Position numbers and translations under genes: made by a program. Shown in pieces: positions 42,731 to 51,922 of a DNA stretch of 64,000 nucleotides. Numbering within the stretch: the stretch's first letter is position 1; each line of letters starts with the position of its first letter. Under the pieces are notes generated by a model that ran no database searches, was not told the DNA's origin, and worked only from the letters and a program-made list of their open reading frames with translations. The stretch comes from CAZDDI01 sp964504195 (GTDB lineage Bacteria > Chloroflexota > Anaerolineae > B4-G1 > SLSP01), in the NCBI GenBank assembly GCA_964504195.1, contig CAZDDI010000016.1:5564-69563 (forward strand). Reading direction: 5' to 3'.

Positions 42731-43728
42731 ACCAATTCCTCCGCATAAGCAAAGAGTGCGGGCGCGCCGCCAGTGTGCCAGAAGAGCACCCGTTGCCCGC
42801 TGTGGAACTGGCCCTGGCGAATTAGGTCGAGTAGCCCGCCAAACGCCCGCCCAGTGTAGACCGGATCGAGCAAGAGGCCTTCGTTGCGGGCCATACACTG
42901 GATGGCTTCGCGTTCCAGTATACTTACCTGCCCGTAGCCTGCGCCTAAATAGGCGTCATTGACCACGACTTCGTCAGCTTGTATGTTCAAGACCAGTTCC
43001 AGGCGCGCAGCAGCGGCGTTAGCCAGGTCTGCGATGCGCTGGCGGAAGCGCGGCGCATCTTCGGCAATGCTGATGCCCACGATGGGGGTTGCCAGCCCTA
43101 GCGCGCGTGTTCCCAGCACCAGTCCGGCTTGTGTGCCGCCGCTGCTGGATGCGATCACGATAGCGTCGAAACTCACCTCTTGCGTGGCGGCCTGTTGCGC
43201 GAGTTCTACCACGGCGGCGGCATAACCGCACGCACCCAGTCCGTTGCTGCCGCCATAGGGGATGAGATAGGGCCGCCGGCCTGCGCGTCGCAGCGCTTCG
43301 GTCTCCGCTTCCAACGCTTCGGACAAGTGCCGCTCACCGCTCCAGCGCACCTCGGCCCCCAGCAGTTTGTCGAGCAGGTGATTGCCCTGGGGGGGCTGGT
43401 CTGCTGTGCCCCCTAGCACCAGGACGCACTGGCGTCCCACATTCGCGGCGGCAGCGGCGGTCTGGCGGGCGTGGTTGGATTGGCGCGCTCCACCAGTGAC
43501 GAGGGTGTCAGCGTTCTGTTCCAAGGCTTCGCTGACCAGGAAGGTCAGTTTCCGCACTTTGTTGCCGCCCAGACCCAGACCGGTGAGATCATCACGCTTA
43601 ATCCAGATCTCCGGGCCGCCGAGCGCAGCGCTGAGCCGGGGTAACGGGTGGAGTGGGGTGAGGTGTTGTATCAATGGCAATGGGCGCAGTCGTTCTAGCG
43701 CCTGTTGTAATTGCTGCTGGTTGTCCAC
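42727..43728 (-). CDS. D-cysteine desulfhydrase / ACC deaminase-like PLP enzyme
   Basis: 333 residues. Fold-type II PLP enzyme: WIKRDDLTGLGLGGNKVRKL (PLP lysine in the GGNKVRK motif near residue 55), TLVTGGARQSNHARQTAAAAA, SSSGGTQAGLVLG and a glycine-rich phosphate site. These convert D-cysteine to pyruvate, sulfide and ammonia, or ACC to 2-oxobutyrate; the exact substrate cannot be settled here. First gene of the overlapping three-gene operon. Confidence 0.85.
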   Translation of the reverse strand: MDNQQQLQQALERLRPLPLIQHLTPLHPLPRLSAALGGPEIWIKRDDLTGLGLGGNKVRKLTFLVSEALEQNADTLVTGGARQSNHARQTAAAAANVGRQCVLVLGGTADQPPQGNHLLDKLLGAEVRWSGERHLSEALEAETEALRRAGRRPYLIPYGGSNGLGACGYAAAVVELAQQAATQEVSFDAIVIASSSGGTQAGLVLGTRALGLATPIVGISIAEDAPRFRQRIADLANAAAARLELVLNIQADEVVVNDAYLGAGYGQVSILEREAIQCMARNEGLLLDPVYTGRAFGGLLDLIRQGQFHSGQRVLFWHTGGAPALFAYAEELV

Positions 43729-43800
43729 GTGAACCTCCTACTGAAATTCATGAATTTTATCCGTGCTCTTTGTGGCGGACGAAGTTTTTCAGGGTAGTCT

Positions 43801-46800
43801 TTACTTGTTTCGCGATTTTTCCTTCAGCGGGCGCGGCTGCGCGAGGCTCTCCGGTTGATTGTATAGCAGCTTCCAATCGTTGACGCTCATACCGGATGTG
43901 GTGCGGGCGTGGCTGTCTGCGCCTGCCGCGATGAGTCGTTGCGCAACGGCCTCGTTGCCGCTGGCGATGGCTTGCATCAAGGGGGTGACGTTGGTGTTGT
44001 CGCCTCGGTTAGGGTCAGCGCCATCCGTCAACAGACAGTCCACCATTTCCAGAAAACCTTCTCCGGCGGCCAATAGCAGTGCTGTCACACCGCTAGACGC
44101 GACAGCATCTACCGCCGCCCCGGCTGTGAGCAACAGCGTGGCGAGTGTGGGCTGGTTGGAGCGTGCTGCCATCATCAACGGCGTGAAGCCACCGGGTGTG
44201 GGGAGCTCGATGTCGGCCCCCAACGCTAACACCAGGCGCGCGAGTGGTGCATCCCCCTGCTGCACCGCGCGGATGAGCGCCGATTGTTGCCCTGCGCCTA
44301 GCCCATCAATGTCTACCTCGCCGCTTTCGACGAGTGCGGTCACTTTGGCGATGGAGCCGGCGCTCAGCGCCGCGCTCAACGCATCAAGCCGCCCCAGATG
44401 CTCGGCCATCCGGTCGAGCGCCGCCAGCCCGCGCGCCGCGCCGGCGGCTTCCAGCACGGCGCGCGTCTCATCATGCCCAAAAACGAGTGTCAATGCTACC
44501 GCATCCGTCCCCACGCCATTGCGCGCGTGAACGTCGGCCCTGGCGGCCAGCAGCGCCTGCACAATCTCCGTATGTCCGCGCTCGGCAGCGAGCATGAGCG
44601 CCGTGTCGCCGCGCGTGCTGCGGGTGTCCACGGGGATGCCCTCCGCCAGCAGCTGTTGCACCCCAGCCAGATCGCCGCGCTGGGCGGCGCGATGGAGCGG
44701 CGGCTTGGGTGGCACTTCTGCCGGGCGCAAGGATGGCACTTGTGGCGTCGTGCCTGTTGCCGCGCTCAAGATGGCGGCGACCTCCGGGCGGTTCGCGGCT
44801 AAATCGAGCGTGCTCTGGCCCTGTGCATTGCGCAACAGGGGATCGGCCCTGGCCTGGAGCAACAGTCGCACGAGCTCCTGTTCTCCCGCTTCGGCAGCCA
44901 GCATAAGCGGCGTGTACCCGTCCTTGCCCACTGCATCGGCAGCAGCTCCGGCATCCAGTAAGCGCGCCGCCCCCGCGACATTGCGCTTTGCCACAGCCAG
45001 CGATAGCGGCGTATCGAGCATGTGGTTGCGGGTGTTCACCTGCGCGCCGGACTCAATCAGCCACAACAGGGCCTCGTGTTTATCGAAGCGCACGGCGCGC
45101 ATCAGGGGCGATTCGCCCACCGGATCGGGATCGAGCGCGCCGCCGACAAGGTGCAAGGCTGCGAGCGCGGCAATGTGACCGCCCTCGGCGGCGGCATGCA
45201 CTGGCGTATGTCGCCAGTTATCGTAGTGATTGGGATCGCTGCCAGCCGCCAGCAGCGCGCGCAATGCACCCAGCTCGCCGTTGTAGGCGGCTTTGTGGAG
45301 CGCCGTGCTGCCCGTGTTGGATTGCGCACCCACATCAGCGCCGGCCCGCAGCAACGCCTGGACGATGGACGTGTGGCCTTTGGCCGCAGCCACCATCAGC
45401 GCGGTCTCGGCGTAACCGTTGCGCTCATCCGGCGCAAGGCCGGCCCGTAACAGCCCGGCAACCAGCTGGGTCTCGTCCTCTTCTACTGCCACCAGCAAGG
45501 CTGTAGCAGGCAAAGTTTGCGCCAGCCGGGGGAAGAAAGCCGCCGGGAGCGCGTCCATCTCTGGCTCAACGTCAAATCCAAACGCGGCCAGCGTCTCCTC
45601 GACTGGTTGGTAGAGCAAGGCCCGTCGCAACAGCTGGTCACATTCAGTGTGGCCCATTGAACTGGCTTGATCGAGCGGCATAAGCCCCAGATCATCGCGC
45701 GCGCCCGGAGCGGCACCGGCAGCAAGCAGCGCGGACACTACGGCCGCATGCCCCTGCGCCGCAGCATCGTGGAGCGGCGTTTGGCCCCTGCTGCCCGCGA
45801 GCTTGGGATTCGCGCCTGCTGCAATCAGCCGGAGCGCAGCCTGCCCCTGGCGCAGGCCGGTGGCCTTTTTGAGCGGTGTGTCGCCATCACCCGTTTGCGC
45901 ATCGAGATTGGCGCCGGCCTCGATCAGCCAATCCAGCAGCCTCAGATGTTGTTTGATGGCGACCCAGTGTAGCGCGGTGTACTCGCCGCCGTTGATGTCG
46001 GCCCCCGCAGCGACCAGCCTGACGAGAATGTCGCGCGCGTTCTCCCGTGCGGGCTTGCCCAGCAGCGCCCAATCTGGCCCATCGTGGGGCGGGACGCCAT
46101 GCTCCAGAAGCGCCTCCACGCAGGGCAGGCTCAGCGCGTGAACCGCGAGCATCAGCGGCGAAGACTTGTCCGGCAAGGGTGAGGTGGTTGCCGCGCCCTG
46201 TGCGAGCAAAAACCGCACGGCCTGATCATGGCCGGTGTAGCAGGCTAGCATCAGCGCCGTGTAACCGTCGGGATCGCAAGCGTTGATGTCTACCCCGGCG
46301 TGCAGCGCATCGCGCAGGGCCGCGACGTTGCCGGTTTGGGCGGCCTGGAAAAAGCGCACTTCTGGCGCGTACGGCGTCTGCGCTCCGGCGGCAGTGAGCG
46401 CTGCCGCCACTTCGGGTTGATCCAGATACATGGCCGTCCGCCAGGGCGTCCAGCCCAGCGCATCGCTGGCTTCCGGGTCGGCGCTGGCAGCAATAAGTTG
46501 GAGCGCGATGCTCTCGCGCTTGCGGTGGATGGCGCTAAGCAAGAGCGTCCGCTTGTGGTGTGCGATGCGCGCATTGACGTTAGCCCCAGCTGCGATGAGC
46601 TGTGCGACGTAAGTCGCGTTATCCTCTACCAGCGCGGTGTAGAGTGGGCAATCGCCGTGCTCCCCCCAGCTCGCATCCACATCGGCACCGGCTTCAAGCA
46701 AAGCTGCGATCAGGTCGGGCTTGTGATCGCTGACGGCGGAAGCGAGGGGAACGCCGTGCTTGCGCGAGACCGCGTTGAGATCGGCCCCTAGCGCGATGAG

Positions 46801-47130
46801 GGCGCGCAAAGCGCCCAGATGGCCCCAGTTCACGGCGGTCAGCAGCGCAGTGTCGTCATCCTTGTCGCGGGCTTCGAGATCGGCCCTGGCCTCCGCCAGA
46901 TAGCCCAGCACGTCCGGGTGGTTGCCCTCGGCGGCGCGAATCAGGGCGGTGCCTTGATCGTGGTTATCGCGCGTGTCTACGGGCATCCCCAGCGCGAGAT
47001 ACGCGCGCACCGCGTCCCCATCGCCCGCTTTGGCGCAACGCAAAAACAAATCCTCGGTATAAGCATTGACCGTAGGCAGTAGGCCGCGGGCAATTAAACA
47101 AGCGGTAGCGTGTTCGAGCGATAAAGTCAT
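43801..47130 (-). CDS. Giant ankyrin-repeat protein
   Basis: 1109 residues from ATG 47130 (MTLSLEHATACLIARGLLP), TGGAGAC upstream; the ATG at 47142 adds four residues. Nearly the whole length is ankyrin repeats, roughly thirty, of the G.TALMLAA..GH...V..LL.AGAD form, with a few degenerate spacers (about residues 490-530 and 880-920). No signal peptide, membrane helix or enzymatic domain. It should be a protein-binding scaffold in the cytoplasm. Low variation between repeats suggests repeat amplification. Stands between unrelated genes. Confidence 0.85.
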   Translation of the reverse strand: MTLSLEHATACLIARGLLPTVNAYTEDLFLRCAKAGDGDAVRAYLALGMPVDTRDNHDQGTALIRAAEGNHPDVLGYLAEARADLEARDKDDDTALLTAVNWGHLGALRALIALGADLNAVSRKHGVPLASAVSDHKPDLIAALLEAGADVDASWGEHGDCPLYTALVEDNATYVAQLIAAGANVNARIAHHKRTLLLSAIHRKRESIALQLIAASADPEASDALGWTPWRTAMYLDQPEVAAALTAAGAQTPYAPEVRFFQAAQTGNVAALRDALHAGVDINACDPDGYTALMLACYTGHDQAVRFLLAQGAATTSPLPDKSSPLMLAVHALSLPCVEALLEHGVPPHDGPDWALLGKPARENARDILVRLVAAGADINGGEYTALHWVAIKQHLRLLDWLIEAGANLDAQTGDGDTPLKKATGLRQGQAALRLIAAGANPKLAGSRGQTPLHDAAAQGHAAVVSALLAAGAAPGARDDLGLMPLDQASSMGHTECDQLLRRALLYQPVEETLAAFGFDVEPEMDALPAAFFPRLAQTLPATALLVAVEEDETQLVAGLLRAGLAPDERNGYAETALMVAAAKGHTSIVQALLRAGADVGAQSNTGSTALHKAAYNGELGALRALLAAGSDPNHYDNWRHTPVHAAAEGGHIAALAALHLVGGALDPDPVGESPLMRAVRFDKHEALLWLIESGAQVNTRNHMLDTPLSLAVAKRNVAGAARLLDAGAAADAVGKDGYTPLMLAAEAGEQELVRLLLQARADPLLRNAQGQSTLDLAANRPEVAAILSAATGTTPQVPSLRPAEVPPKPPLHRAAQRGDLAGVQQLLAEGIPVDTRSTRGDTALMLAAERGHTEIVQALLAARADVHARNGVGTDAVALTLVFGHDETRAVLEAAGAARGLAALDRMAEHLGRLDALSAALSAGSIAKVTALVESGEVDIDGLGAGQQSALIRAVQQGDAPLARLVLALGADIELPTPGGFTPLMMAARSNQPTLATLLLTAGAAVDAVASSGVTALLLAAGEGFLEMVDCLLTDGADPNRGDNTNVTPLMQAIASGNEAVAQRLIAAGADSHARTTSGMSVNDWKLLYNQPESLAQPRPLKEKSRNK

Positions 47131-47229
47131 ACATGTCTCCACGGGTTGTCTGTAACCACGTAACTACTGAGTATACATGCACCGCGATAACGGGCAAGTT
47201 GCGGCCTGGCATTGTCCGTCAACACACAA

Positions 47230-47256
47230 ACGGGGCGGAGTCTAACTCCGCCCCGT
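47230..47256 (-). terminator. Terminator hairpin after ppsR
   Basis: ACGGGGCGGAGT and its complement form a 12-bp GC-rich stem, followed on the minus strand by TTTGTG, right after the PEP-synthase regulator gene. Confidence 0.6.
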
Positions 47257-47271
47257 GCTGCGCTTATTGTT

Positions 47272-48117
47272 TCAATAGGGGCCGGCGGTGCCCCGCGATT
47301 TTGCTCCGAAGCGTCGGCTGATCAGCGCGATGATTTCGTTGGCGCTGGATTCGATGGGCTTATCGGTTACATCTATGGTGGAGAAACCGCCTTTGAGGAA
47401 CACCCGCTGCGCGGCTTGCAGCTCTTCTTCGATGCTCTCGTAGTCGCTGTAGTCTTTTAGCTTGCGGACGCCCATCGCTTGTTGGCGCGTGCGGCGGTGC
47501 TGGATGAGTTGCGCTGGGTTGATGCGCAGCCCGATGACGCGGCGCGGATCGAGTTCGAAGATTTCTGGTGGGGTGGGGATGTCTTTCACCAGTGGCAGGT
47601 TGGCTACCTTCCAGCCCAACACGGCCAGGTACATGCTCAACGGCGTCTTACCAGCGCGAGAGACGCCGGTCAGCATGATCTCGGCGTTCTTCCAGCCTTC
47701 CGGGTGTTTGCCATCGTCGTGCGCCATCGTGAAATCAATGGCGGCGATGCGCTCGAAGTAGTCCTGGTTGAGGCGGCGATACAGTCCCGGCTGCTCTAGC
47801 GGTGGCGTCTCCAGGCGCGTGCTCAGCGCCGTGACGAGCGATCCCATCAGGTCAATGGCTTCCACTTGTTGCGCGGCGGCCTCGCTGAGCAGATGCTCGC
47901 GCAGCTCGGATTGCACCAGTGTATGCACGATCAGCCCGCCATCTTGGGCGGCGCGTGCGACGGCTTCGGTGATTTGCGCGGGCTGCCGGACGTGCGCAAT
48001 GGTCAGCACCGCTGGGCGGCGCTCGCCAAATTGTGCCAGCACCGTATGCACGACCTGTTCGCCGCTGCTGCCGGTGCCGCCGGAAATGATGTAAATGGGG
48101 GCTGGTGCGTGTGTCAT
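47272..48117 (-). CDS. Pyruvate, phosphate dikinase / PEP synthase regulatory protein
   Basis: 281 residues from ATG 48117 (MTHAPAPIYIISGGTGSSGEQVVHTVL), AAAGGAAAAACCAGAC upstream. DUF299 features: IYIISGGTGSSGE, DYFERIAAIDFTMAHDDGKHPEGW and the P-loop GVSRAGKTPLSMYLA. The family switches PEP synthase or PPDK by ADP-dependent phosphorylation and phosphate-dependent dephosphorylation. The target enzyme is not in the window. Frames upstream of the ATG overlap a CACAGAGAACACGGAG repeat and are not coding. Confidence 0.88.
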   Translation of the reverse strand: MTHAPAPIYIISGGTGSSGEQVVHTVLAQFGERRPAVLTIAHVRQPAQITEAVARAAQDGGLIVHTLVQSELREHLLSEAAAQQVEAIDLMGSLVTALSTRLETPPLEQPGLYRRLNQDYFERIAAIDFTMAHDDGKHPEGWKNAEIMLTGVSRAGKTPLSMYLAVLGWKVANLPLVKDIPTPPEIFELDPRRVIGLRINPAQLIQHRRTRQQAMGVRKLKDYSDYESIEEELQAAQRVFLKGGFSTIDVTDKPIESSANEIIALISRRFGAKSRGTAGPY

Positions 48118-48183
48118 GTCTGGTTTTTCCTTTGACAAGTAGATACCGGAAACAGAACACAACTGTGGATAGTGTACCAGATT

Positions 48184-48235
48184 TATCACAGAGAGCACGG
48201 AGAATCCAGAAAAAAACTCCGTGTTCTCTGTGGTA
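48184..48235. terminator. Long hairpin after glnS, dispersed-repeat type
   Basis: TATCACAGAGAGCACGGAG and CTCCGTGTTCTCTGTGGTA pair over 19 bp with two mismatches. It lies 13 bases beyond the glnS stop on the minus strand. CACAGAGAACACGGAG repeats are widespread in bacterial intergenic DNA; here it probably also ends the glnS transcript. Confidence 0.55.
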
Positions 48236-48247
48236 AAAAATTCCTTT

Positions 48248-49951
48248 CTATTTCCCTTTTTGCTGCATCTTGGCCCAGGTGTCCTTGAGTGAGACGGTGA
48301 GGTTGAAGACGGGCCGCTCTGGGGTGCTGTCTGGGTCAACGCAGAAATAGCCCGTCCGCATGAATTGGAAGCGGTCGCCAGGCTTTAAGTCAACCAGCGC
48401 GGGTTCCAGTTTGCTTGTGGGGAGCACTTCCAGCGAATTAGGATTGATATTATCCAGCCAGGTCTGTCCCTCGGCCACGTCGTAGGGGTTCTCTTTGAGG
48501 AAGAGCTGCTCGTACAGCCGCACTTCGGCGTTGCGCGCGTGTACTGCCGAGACCCAGTGCAGCGTGCCCTTGGGCTTGCGCCCGTCGGGGGCCTCGCCGC
48601 CGCGCGTGGTCGGGTCGTAAGTGACATGGACTTCCACTACATTGCCGTCCGCATCCTTTTCTACGCCGGTGCAGGTGACGAGATAGGCGTACTTGAGCCG
48701 CACCTCGCGGCCCGGCGCCAGGCGGAAGTATTTGCCGGGTGGGTTCTCCATGAAGTCTTCCTGCTCGATGTAGAGCTCCCGCGCAAAAGGCACTTGCCGC
48801 GTCCCCATCTCCGGGTGGAAGGGGTGGTTTTCCGCCTCGAACCATTCCACTTGCCCTTCGGGGTAGTTGTCAATCACCACCTTGAGCGGGCGCAGCACAG
48901 CCATCGTGCGGGGCGCGCGTTCGTTCATGTCCTGGCGGATACAGTATTCGAGCAGGCCGTAATCCACGATGCTATTGGCCTTTGCTACACCGATGCGCTC
49001 GGTGAAGTCGCGGATAGCCTCGGCAGTGAAGCCGCGCCGCCGCAGCCCGGCAACGGTGGGCATGCGCGGATCGTCCCAGCCATGCACACGGCCTTCTTGC
49101 ACCAGCTTGAGCAGGTGCCGCTTGCTCATCACCGTGTAGGTGAGGTTAAGCCGCGCAAACTCGATCTGCTGCGGGTGATAGATACCCAGTTGCTCGAGAT
49201 ACCAGTCGTAGAGCGGGCGGTGCGCCTCGAATTCTAGCGTGCAAATCGAGTGGGTGATGCCTTCGATGGAGTCTTCCAGTCCGTGCGCCCAGTCGTACAT
49301 CGGGTAGATGCACCAGGCGTCGCCGGTGCGGTGGTGCGGCGCGTGGAGGATGCGATACATCACGGGGTCGCGCAGGTTGAGATTGGGCGAGGCCATATCA
49401 ATTTTGGCGCGGAGCACGCGGGTGCCGTCCGGAAACTCGCCCGCCCGCATCCGCCGGAACAGGTCGAGATTCTCTTCGATGGAGCGGTCGCGGTAGGGGC
49501 TGTTCTTGCCCGGTTCGGTGAGCGTGCCGCGATACTCGCGGATTTCCTCGGCGGTGAGATCGTCAACGTAGGCCACGCCTTGTTGGATGAGCTGTTCGGC
49601 CCACAGATACATCTGCTCGAAGTAATCGGCAGAGAAGATCGGCTCCAGCTCAAAATCAGGCACGAGCCAGCGTACATCGGCGATGATGGATTCGACGTAC
49701 TCGATTTCCTCTTTGACGGGGTTGGTATCGTCGAAGCGGAGATTGAACTTGCCGCCGTAATCGCGGGCGATGCCGGAGTTCAGGCAGATGGATTTGGCGT
49801 GGCCGATGTGGAGCCAGCCGTTCGGCTCCGGTGGGAAGCGCGTGTGGACGCGCCCGCCAAACTTGCCGGTGCGCAGGTCTTCATCAATGATTGCGCGGAT
49901 AAAATCGGTAGTGGGGCGATTCTCTCCGTTGGTCTCAGTGTTCTCTTCCAT
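48248..49951 (-). CDS. glnS: Glutaminyl-tRNA synthetase
   Basis: 567 residues from ATG 49951 (MEENTETNGENRPTTDF), AGGGGGTATGCT upstream. Class I signatures HIGH at 48-51 (NGWLHIGHAKSI) and KMSKS-type VMSKRHLLKLV. Domain order matches GlnRS, including the C-terminal anticodon-binding part (LEVLPTSKLEPALVDLKPGDRFQFMRTGYFCVDPDS). It charges tRNA-Gln directly, so a GatCAB route may not be needed for Gln. No linked tRNA gene found. Confidence 0.93.
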   Translation of the reverse strand: MEENTETNGENRPTTDFIRAIIDEDLRTGKFGGRVHTRFPPEPNGWLHIGHAKSICLNSGIARDYGGKFNLRFDDTNPVKEEIEYVESIIADVRWLVPDFELEPIFSADYFEQMYLWAEQLIQQGVAYVDDLTAEEIREYRGTLTEPGKNSPYRDRSIEENLDLFRRMRAGEFPDGTRVLRAKIDMASPNLNLRDPVMYRILHAPHHRTGDAWCIYPMYDWAHGLEDSIEGITHSICTLEFEAHRPLYDWYLEQLGIYHPQQIEFARLNLTYTVMSKRHLLKLVQEGRVHGWDDPRMPTVAGLRRRGFTAEAIRDFTERIGVAKANSIVDYGLLEYCIRQDMNERAPRTMAVLRPLKVVIDNYPEGQVEWFEAENHPFHPEMGTRQVPFARELYIEQEDFMENPPGKYFRLAPGREVRLKYAYLVTCTGVEKDADGNVVEVHVTYDPTTRGGEAPDGRKPKGTLHWVSAVHARNAEVRLYEQLFLKENPYDVAEGQTWLDNINPNSLEVLPTSKLEPALVDLKPGDRFQFMRTGYFCVDPDSTPERPVFNLTVSLKDTWAKMQQKGK

Positions 49952-50030
49952 AGCATACCCCCTGGCGTGTGGATGGGCGCTGCGCCGCAACGCCAGAGAG
50001 TATTGTAGCATATTTCAGCCAGTTAGCGAA

Positions 50031-50477
50031 TTAACCACCGCAATAGATGCCCCGGCGTTTCGAGCGCCGGTCGTAGGTGATGCCTATCCGTATTTCGTCG
50101 GGTTGCGCCAGCTCTGCACTTTCAAGTTGGTAAGAGAACTCGATTTCCACAATCCGGTAGTGTTCATCGCTGCCGGTGCCTCTGCCTTCCAGAATTGCGG
50201 TTACGGTTACTCGAGCTCCACCGTAGCGTTCGATATCTTCCAGGGCATCTCTACGCACAGAAGCTTCACACCCTGGAAGTGCCAGCGCTACCGCTTTTTC
50301 TGCATCTTGTTCAATCACCGCGTTCAGATAGGCGCGCGCCAAGTCACTGTTAGAGGGCATATTATTATAACTAGTAAACCCCCACAGCATCGGCAGTAGT
50401 CCGCAAATCATACATGCCAGCAGAGCTCCCGCTGCTGCATAGAGCAGTGGGTATTTTAGGTTGTGACCAAAATTCAT
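50031..50477 (-). CDS. Membrane-anchored protein of unknown function
   Basis: 148 residues. Signal anchor at about 10-33 (YPLLYAAAGALLACMICGLLPML), then NSDLARAYLNAVIEQDAEKAVALALPGC and beta strands (ARVTVTAILEGRG, YRIVEIEFSYQLE). Resembles an NTF2-like or lumazine-binding-like extracytoplasmic domain, unproven. ATG 50477 lacks a strong ribosome site. Short, similar sequences ATTGTAGC...GTTAGCGA flank the gene (50003-50030 and 50554-50582). Confidence 0.58.
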   Translation of the reverse strand: MNFGHNLKYPLLYAAAGALLACMICGLLPMLWGFTSYNNMPSNSDLARAYLNAVIEQDAEKAVALALPGCEASVRRDALEDIERYGGARVTVTAILEGRGTGSDEHYRIVEIEFSYQLESAELAQPDEIRIGITYDRRSKRRGIYCGG

Positions 50478-50602
50478 GGGTGTGTTTCTCCTAACTCAGC
50501 CAAGCCGGAATAAAACGAGTTTGCGCAGGTTGGTTTCTCAATACCAGGGCACATTGTAGCCCATTTCGGAAAGTTAGCGAGAGTCTGAAAGGTGTGAAGC
50601 GG

Positions 50603-51922
50603 TTAGCGGCGTGCCTCTACATAGCCTAAATCCGCAGCGCGGAGGAAGGCCGTTTGCGCTTCTTCCCCGCGCCCCAGGGTTTGGAGTGCCAGCCCTTGCA
50701 GGTAATGGGCCTGGGGGAAATCGCCTGCAGCTTCCAGTGGAGCGAGGGCCCCCGCTGCATCGCCACGCAAAAGTTGCGCCCAGCCTAGAAGCAGTTGGGC
50801 TTCCGGATCGCTGGGAGCGAGACGCACCGCGCCCGTGGCAGCACGTAAGGGGTAATCGCCCTGATAAAAGTTACGCTCCAGATAGAAGCGCGCGGCGGCT
50901 TTCCAGATTTCGGGGTCGTTTGGGGCGCGTTCCAGCGTGGCGTCTATCCACCGTGGGGTAGCCTCATAGCGCCCCGCGAGCGCCTGTGCGGCGGCCATCC
51001 CCAGACACGCCGCCGCATTGCCCGGATCGAGCGTGTGCGCTTTCCAGAGTGCGGTCTCCGCCAGCTCCACATCCCCCTGACGGAGCGCGTGCGTTCCTAG
51101 CAGTAGCCAGTAGAGCGGCGTTTCTGGTTGCAGGCGCGTGGCTTCTTCCAGATGATAGCGTGCGTCCCCTGAGCCTGTCGAAGGGCCGTCCCCTGAGCCT
51201 GCCGAAGGGCCGTTCCCTGAGCCTGCCGAAGGGTTGCGGCTTAACGTCTCGCCCAGCCAGGCATGGGCTTCGGCGAGGGTCGGATCGCTGGCAACGGTGC
51301 GCTGGAGCACGCAGATAGCCGGTTGCCCCTCCCCCGACTGGAGCAGGTCTAATCCCCGTGCCAGATCATCCGCCGGGAGCAGCGATGCGGGCAGGAGTGC
51401 TGCGTGCAGGCGTTGCGCGCGAGCGTCGGCGGGCGCGACTGCCGCCCACCGCGCGACGATGGGGGCAGCTGCTTCGCAATCGCCGCGGTGTAGTGTGGCT
51501 GTAGCGAGGGTCGCCAGTGCGAGGCGGTCTTGTGGATAGCGTTCTAAGCGGGCCGTAGCGACGCGCTCGGCGGTCTCGTATTCGCCCGCCTGGAGCAGTA
51601 GCCCTAATTGTGTTGTGATGACCTGTTCGCGTGGTGCGTTGCGGCGCATAGCTTCGCTGAGCGCGTTCAGCCCCTCGCCGGGGTGGCCCCACTCGTAGTA
51701 GAGCTCCGCCAGCCGCAGGGCTGGTTCGTACTCGCCAGGAAGTTGGGCAATGGCCTGTTGATAAGCGTGGGCGGCGGCGGTGCGTTGCCCGGTGGCGGCC
51801 AGCCGCTCCGCTTGCTCTAGTGCGCGCAGCCCCGCAGAGTGGGGCGCTGATTCGGCCAGCATCAACATACTCCCGGCCAGCAACAGCGCCAGGAGCACGA
51901 AGGAAGCGAGACGCGCTTTCAT
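50603..51922 (-). CDS. Secreted or anchored TPR-repeat protein
   Basis: 439 residues. N-terminal signal (MKARLASFVLLALLLAGSMLMLAESA), then TPR-like repeats from residue 30 to the end (AAAHAYQQAIAQLPGEYEPALRLAELYYEWG; GDVELAETALWKAHTLDPGNAAACLGMA). Near residues 229-252 three 8-residue units (NPSAGSGN, GPSAGSGD, GPSTGSGD) are encoded by a 24-base dispersed repeat, so a genomic repeat has expanded inside the gene in frame. Starts within the end of the glycosidase gene (ATGA overlap). Confidence 0.75.
   Translation of the reverse strand: MKARLASFVLLALLLAGSMLMLAESAPHSAGLRALEQAERLAATGQRTAAAHAYQQAIAQLPGEYEPALRLAELYYEWGHPGEGLNALSEAMRRNAPREQVITTQLGLLLQAGEYETAERVATARLERYPQDRLALATLATATLHRGDCEAAAPIVARWAAVAPADARAQRLHAALLPASLLPADDLARGLDLLQSGEGQPAICVLQRTVASDPTLAEAHAWLGETLSRNPSAGSGNGPSAGSGDGPSTGSGDARYHLEEATRLQPETPLYWLLLGTHALRQGDVELAETALWKAHTLDPGNAAACLGMAAAQALAGRYEATPRWIDATLERAPNDPEIWKAAARFYLERNFYQGDYPLRAATGAVRLAPSDPEAQLLLGWAQLLRGDAAGALAPLEAAGDFPQAHYLQGLALQTLGRGEEAQTAFLRAADLGYVEARR
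51164..51235. repeat. Three tandem 24-bp units of the CCTGAGCCTGTCGAAGG repeat
   Basis: Units at 51164-51187, 51188-51211 and 51212-51235 differ by only a few bases. Each contains CCTGAGCCTG(T/C)CGAAGG. A further single copy (inverted) lies at 63965-63981. In the TPR gene the array adds 24 residues without disrupting the frame. Confidence 0.8.

Noticed and set aside
48118..48339. Longer start of the PEP-synthase regulator
   Set aside because: It reads through a CACAGAGAACACGGAG repeat and the end of glnS; the ATG at 48117 matches the family.
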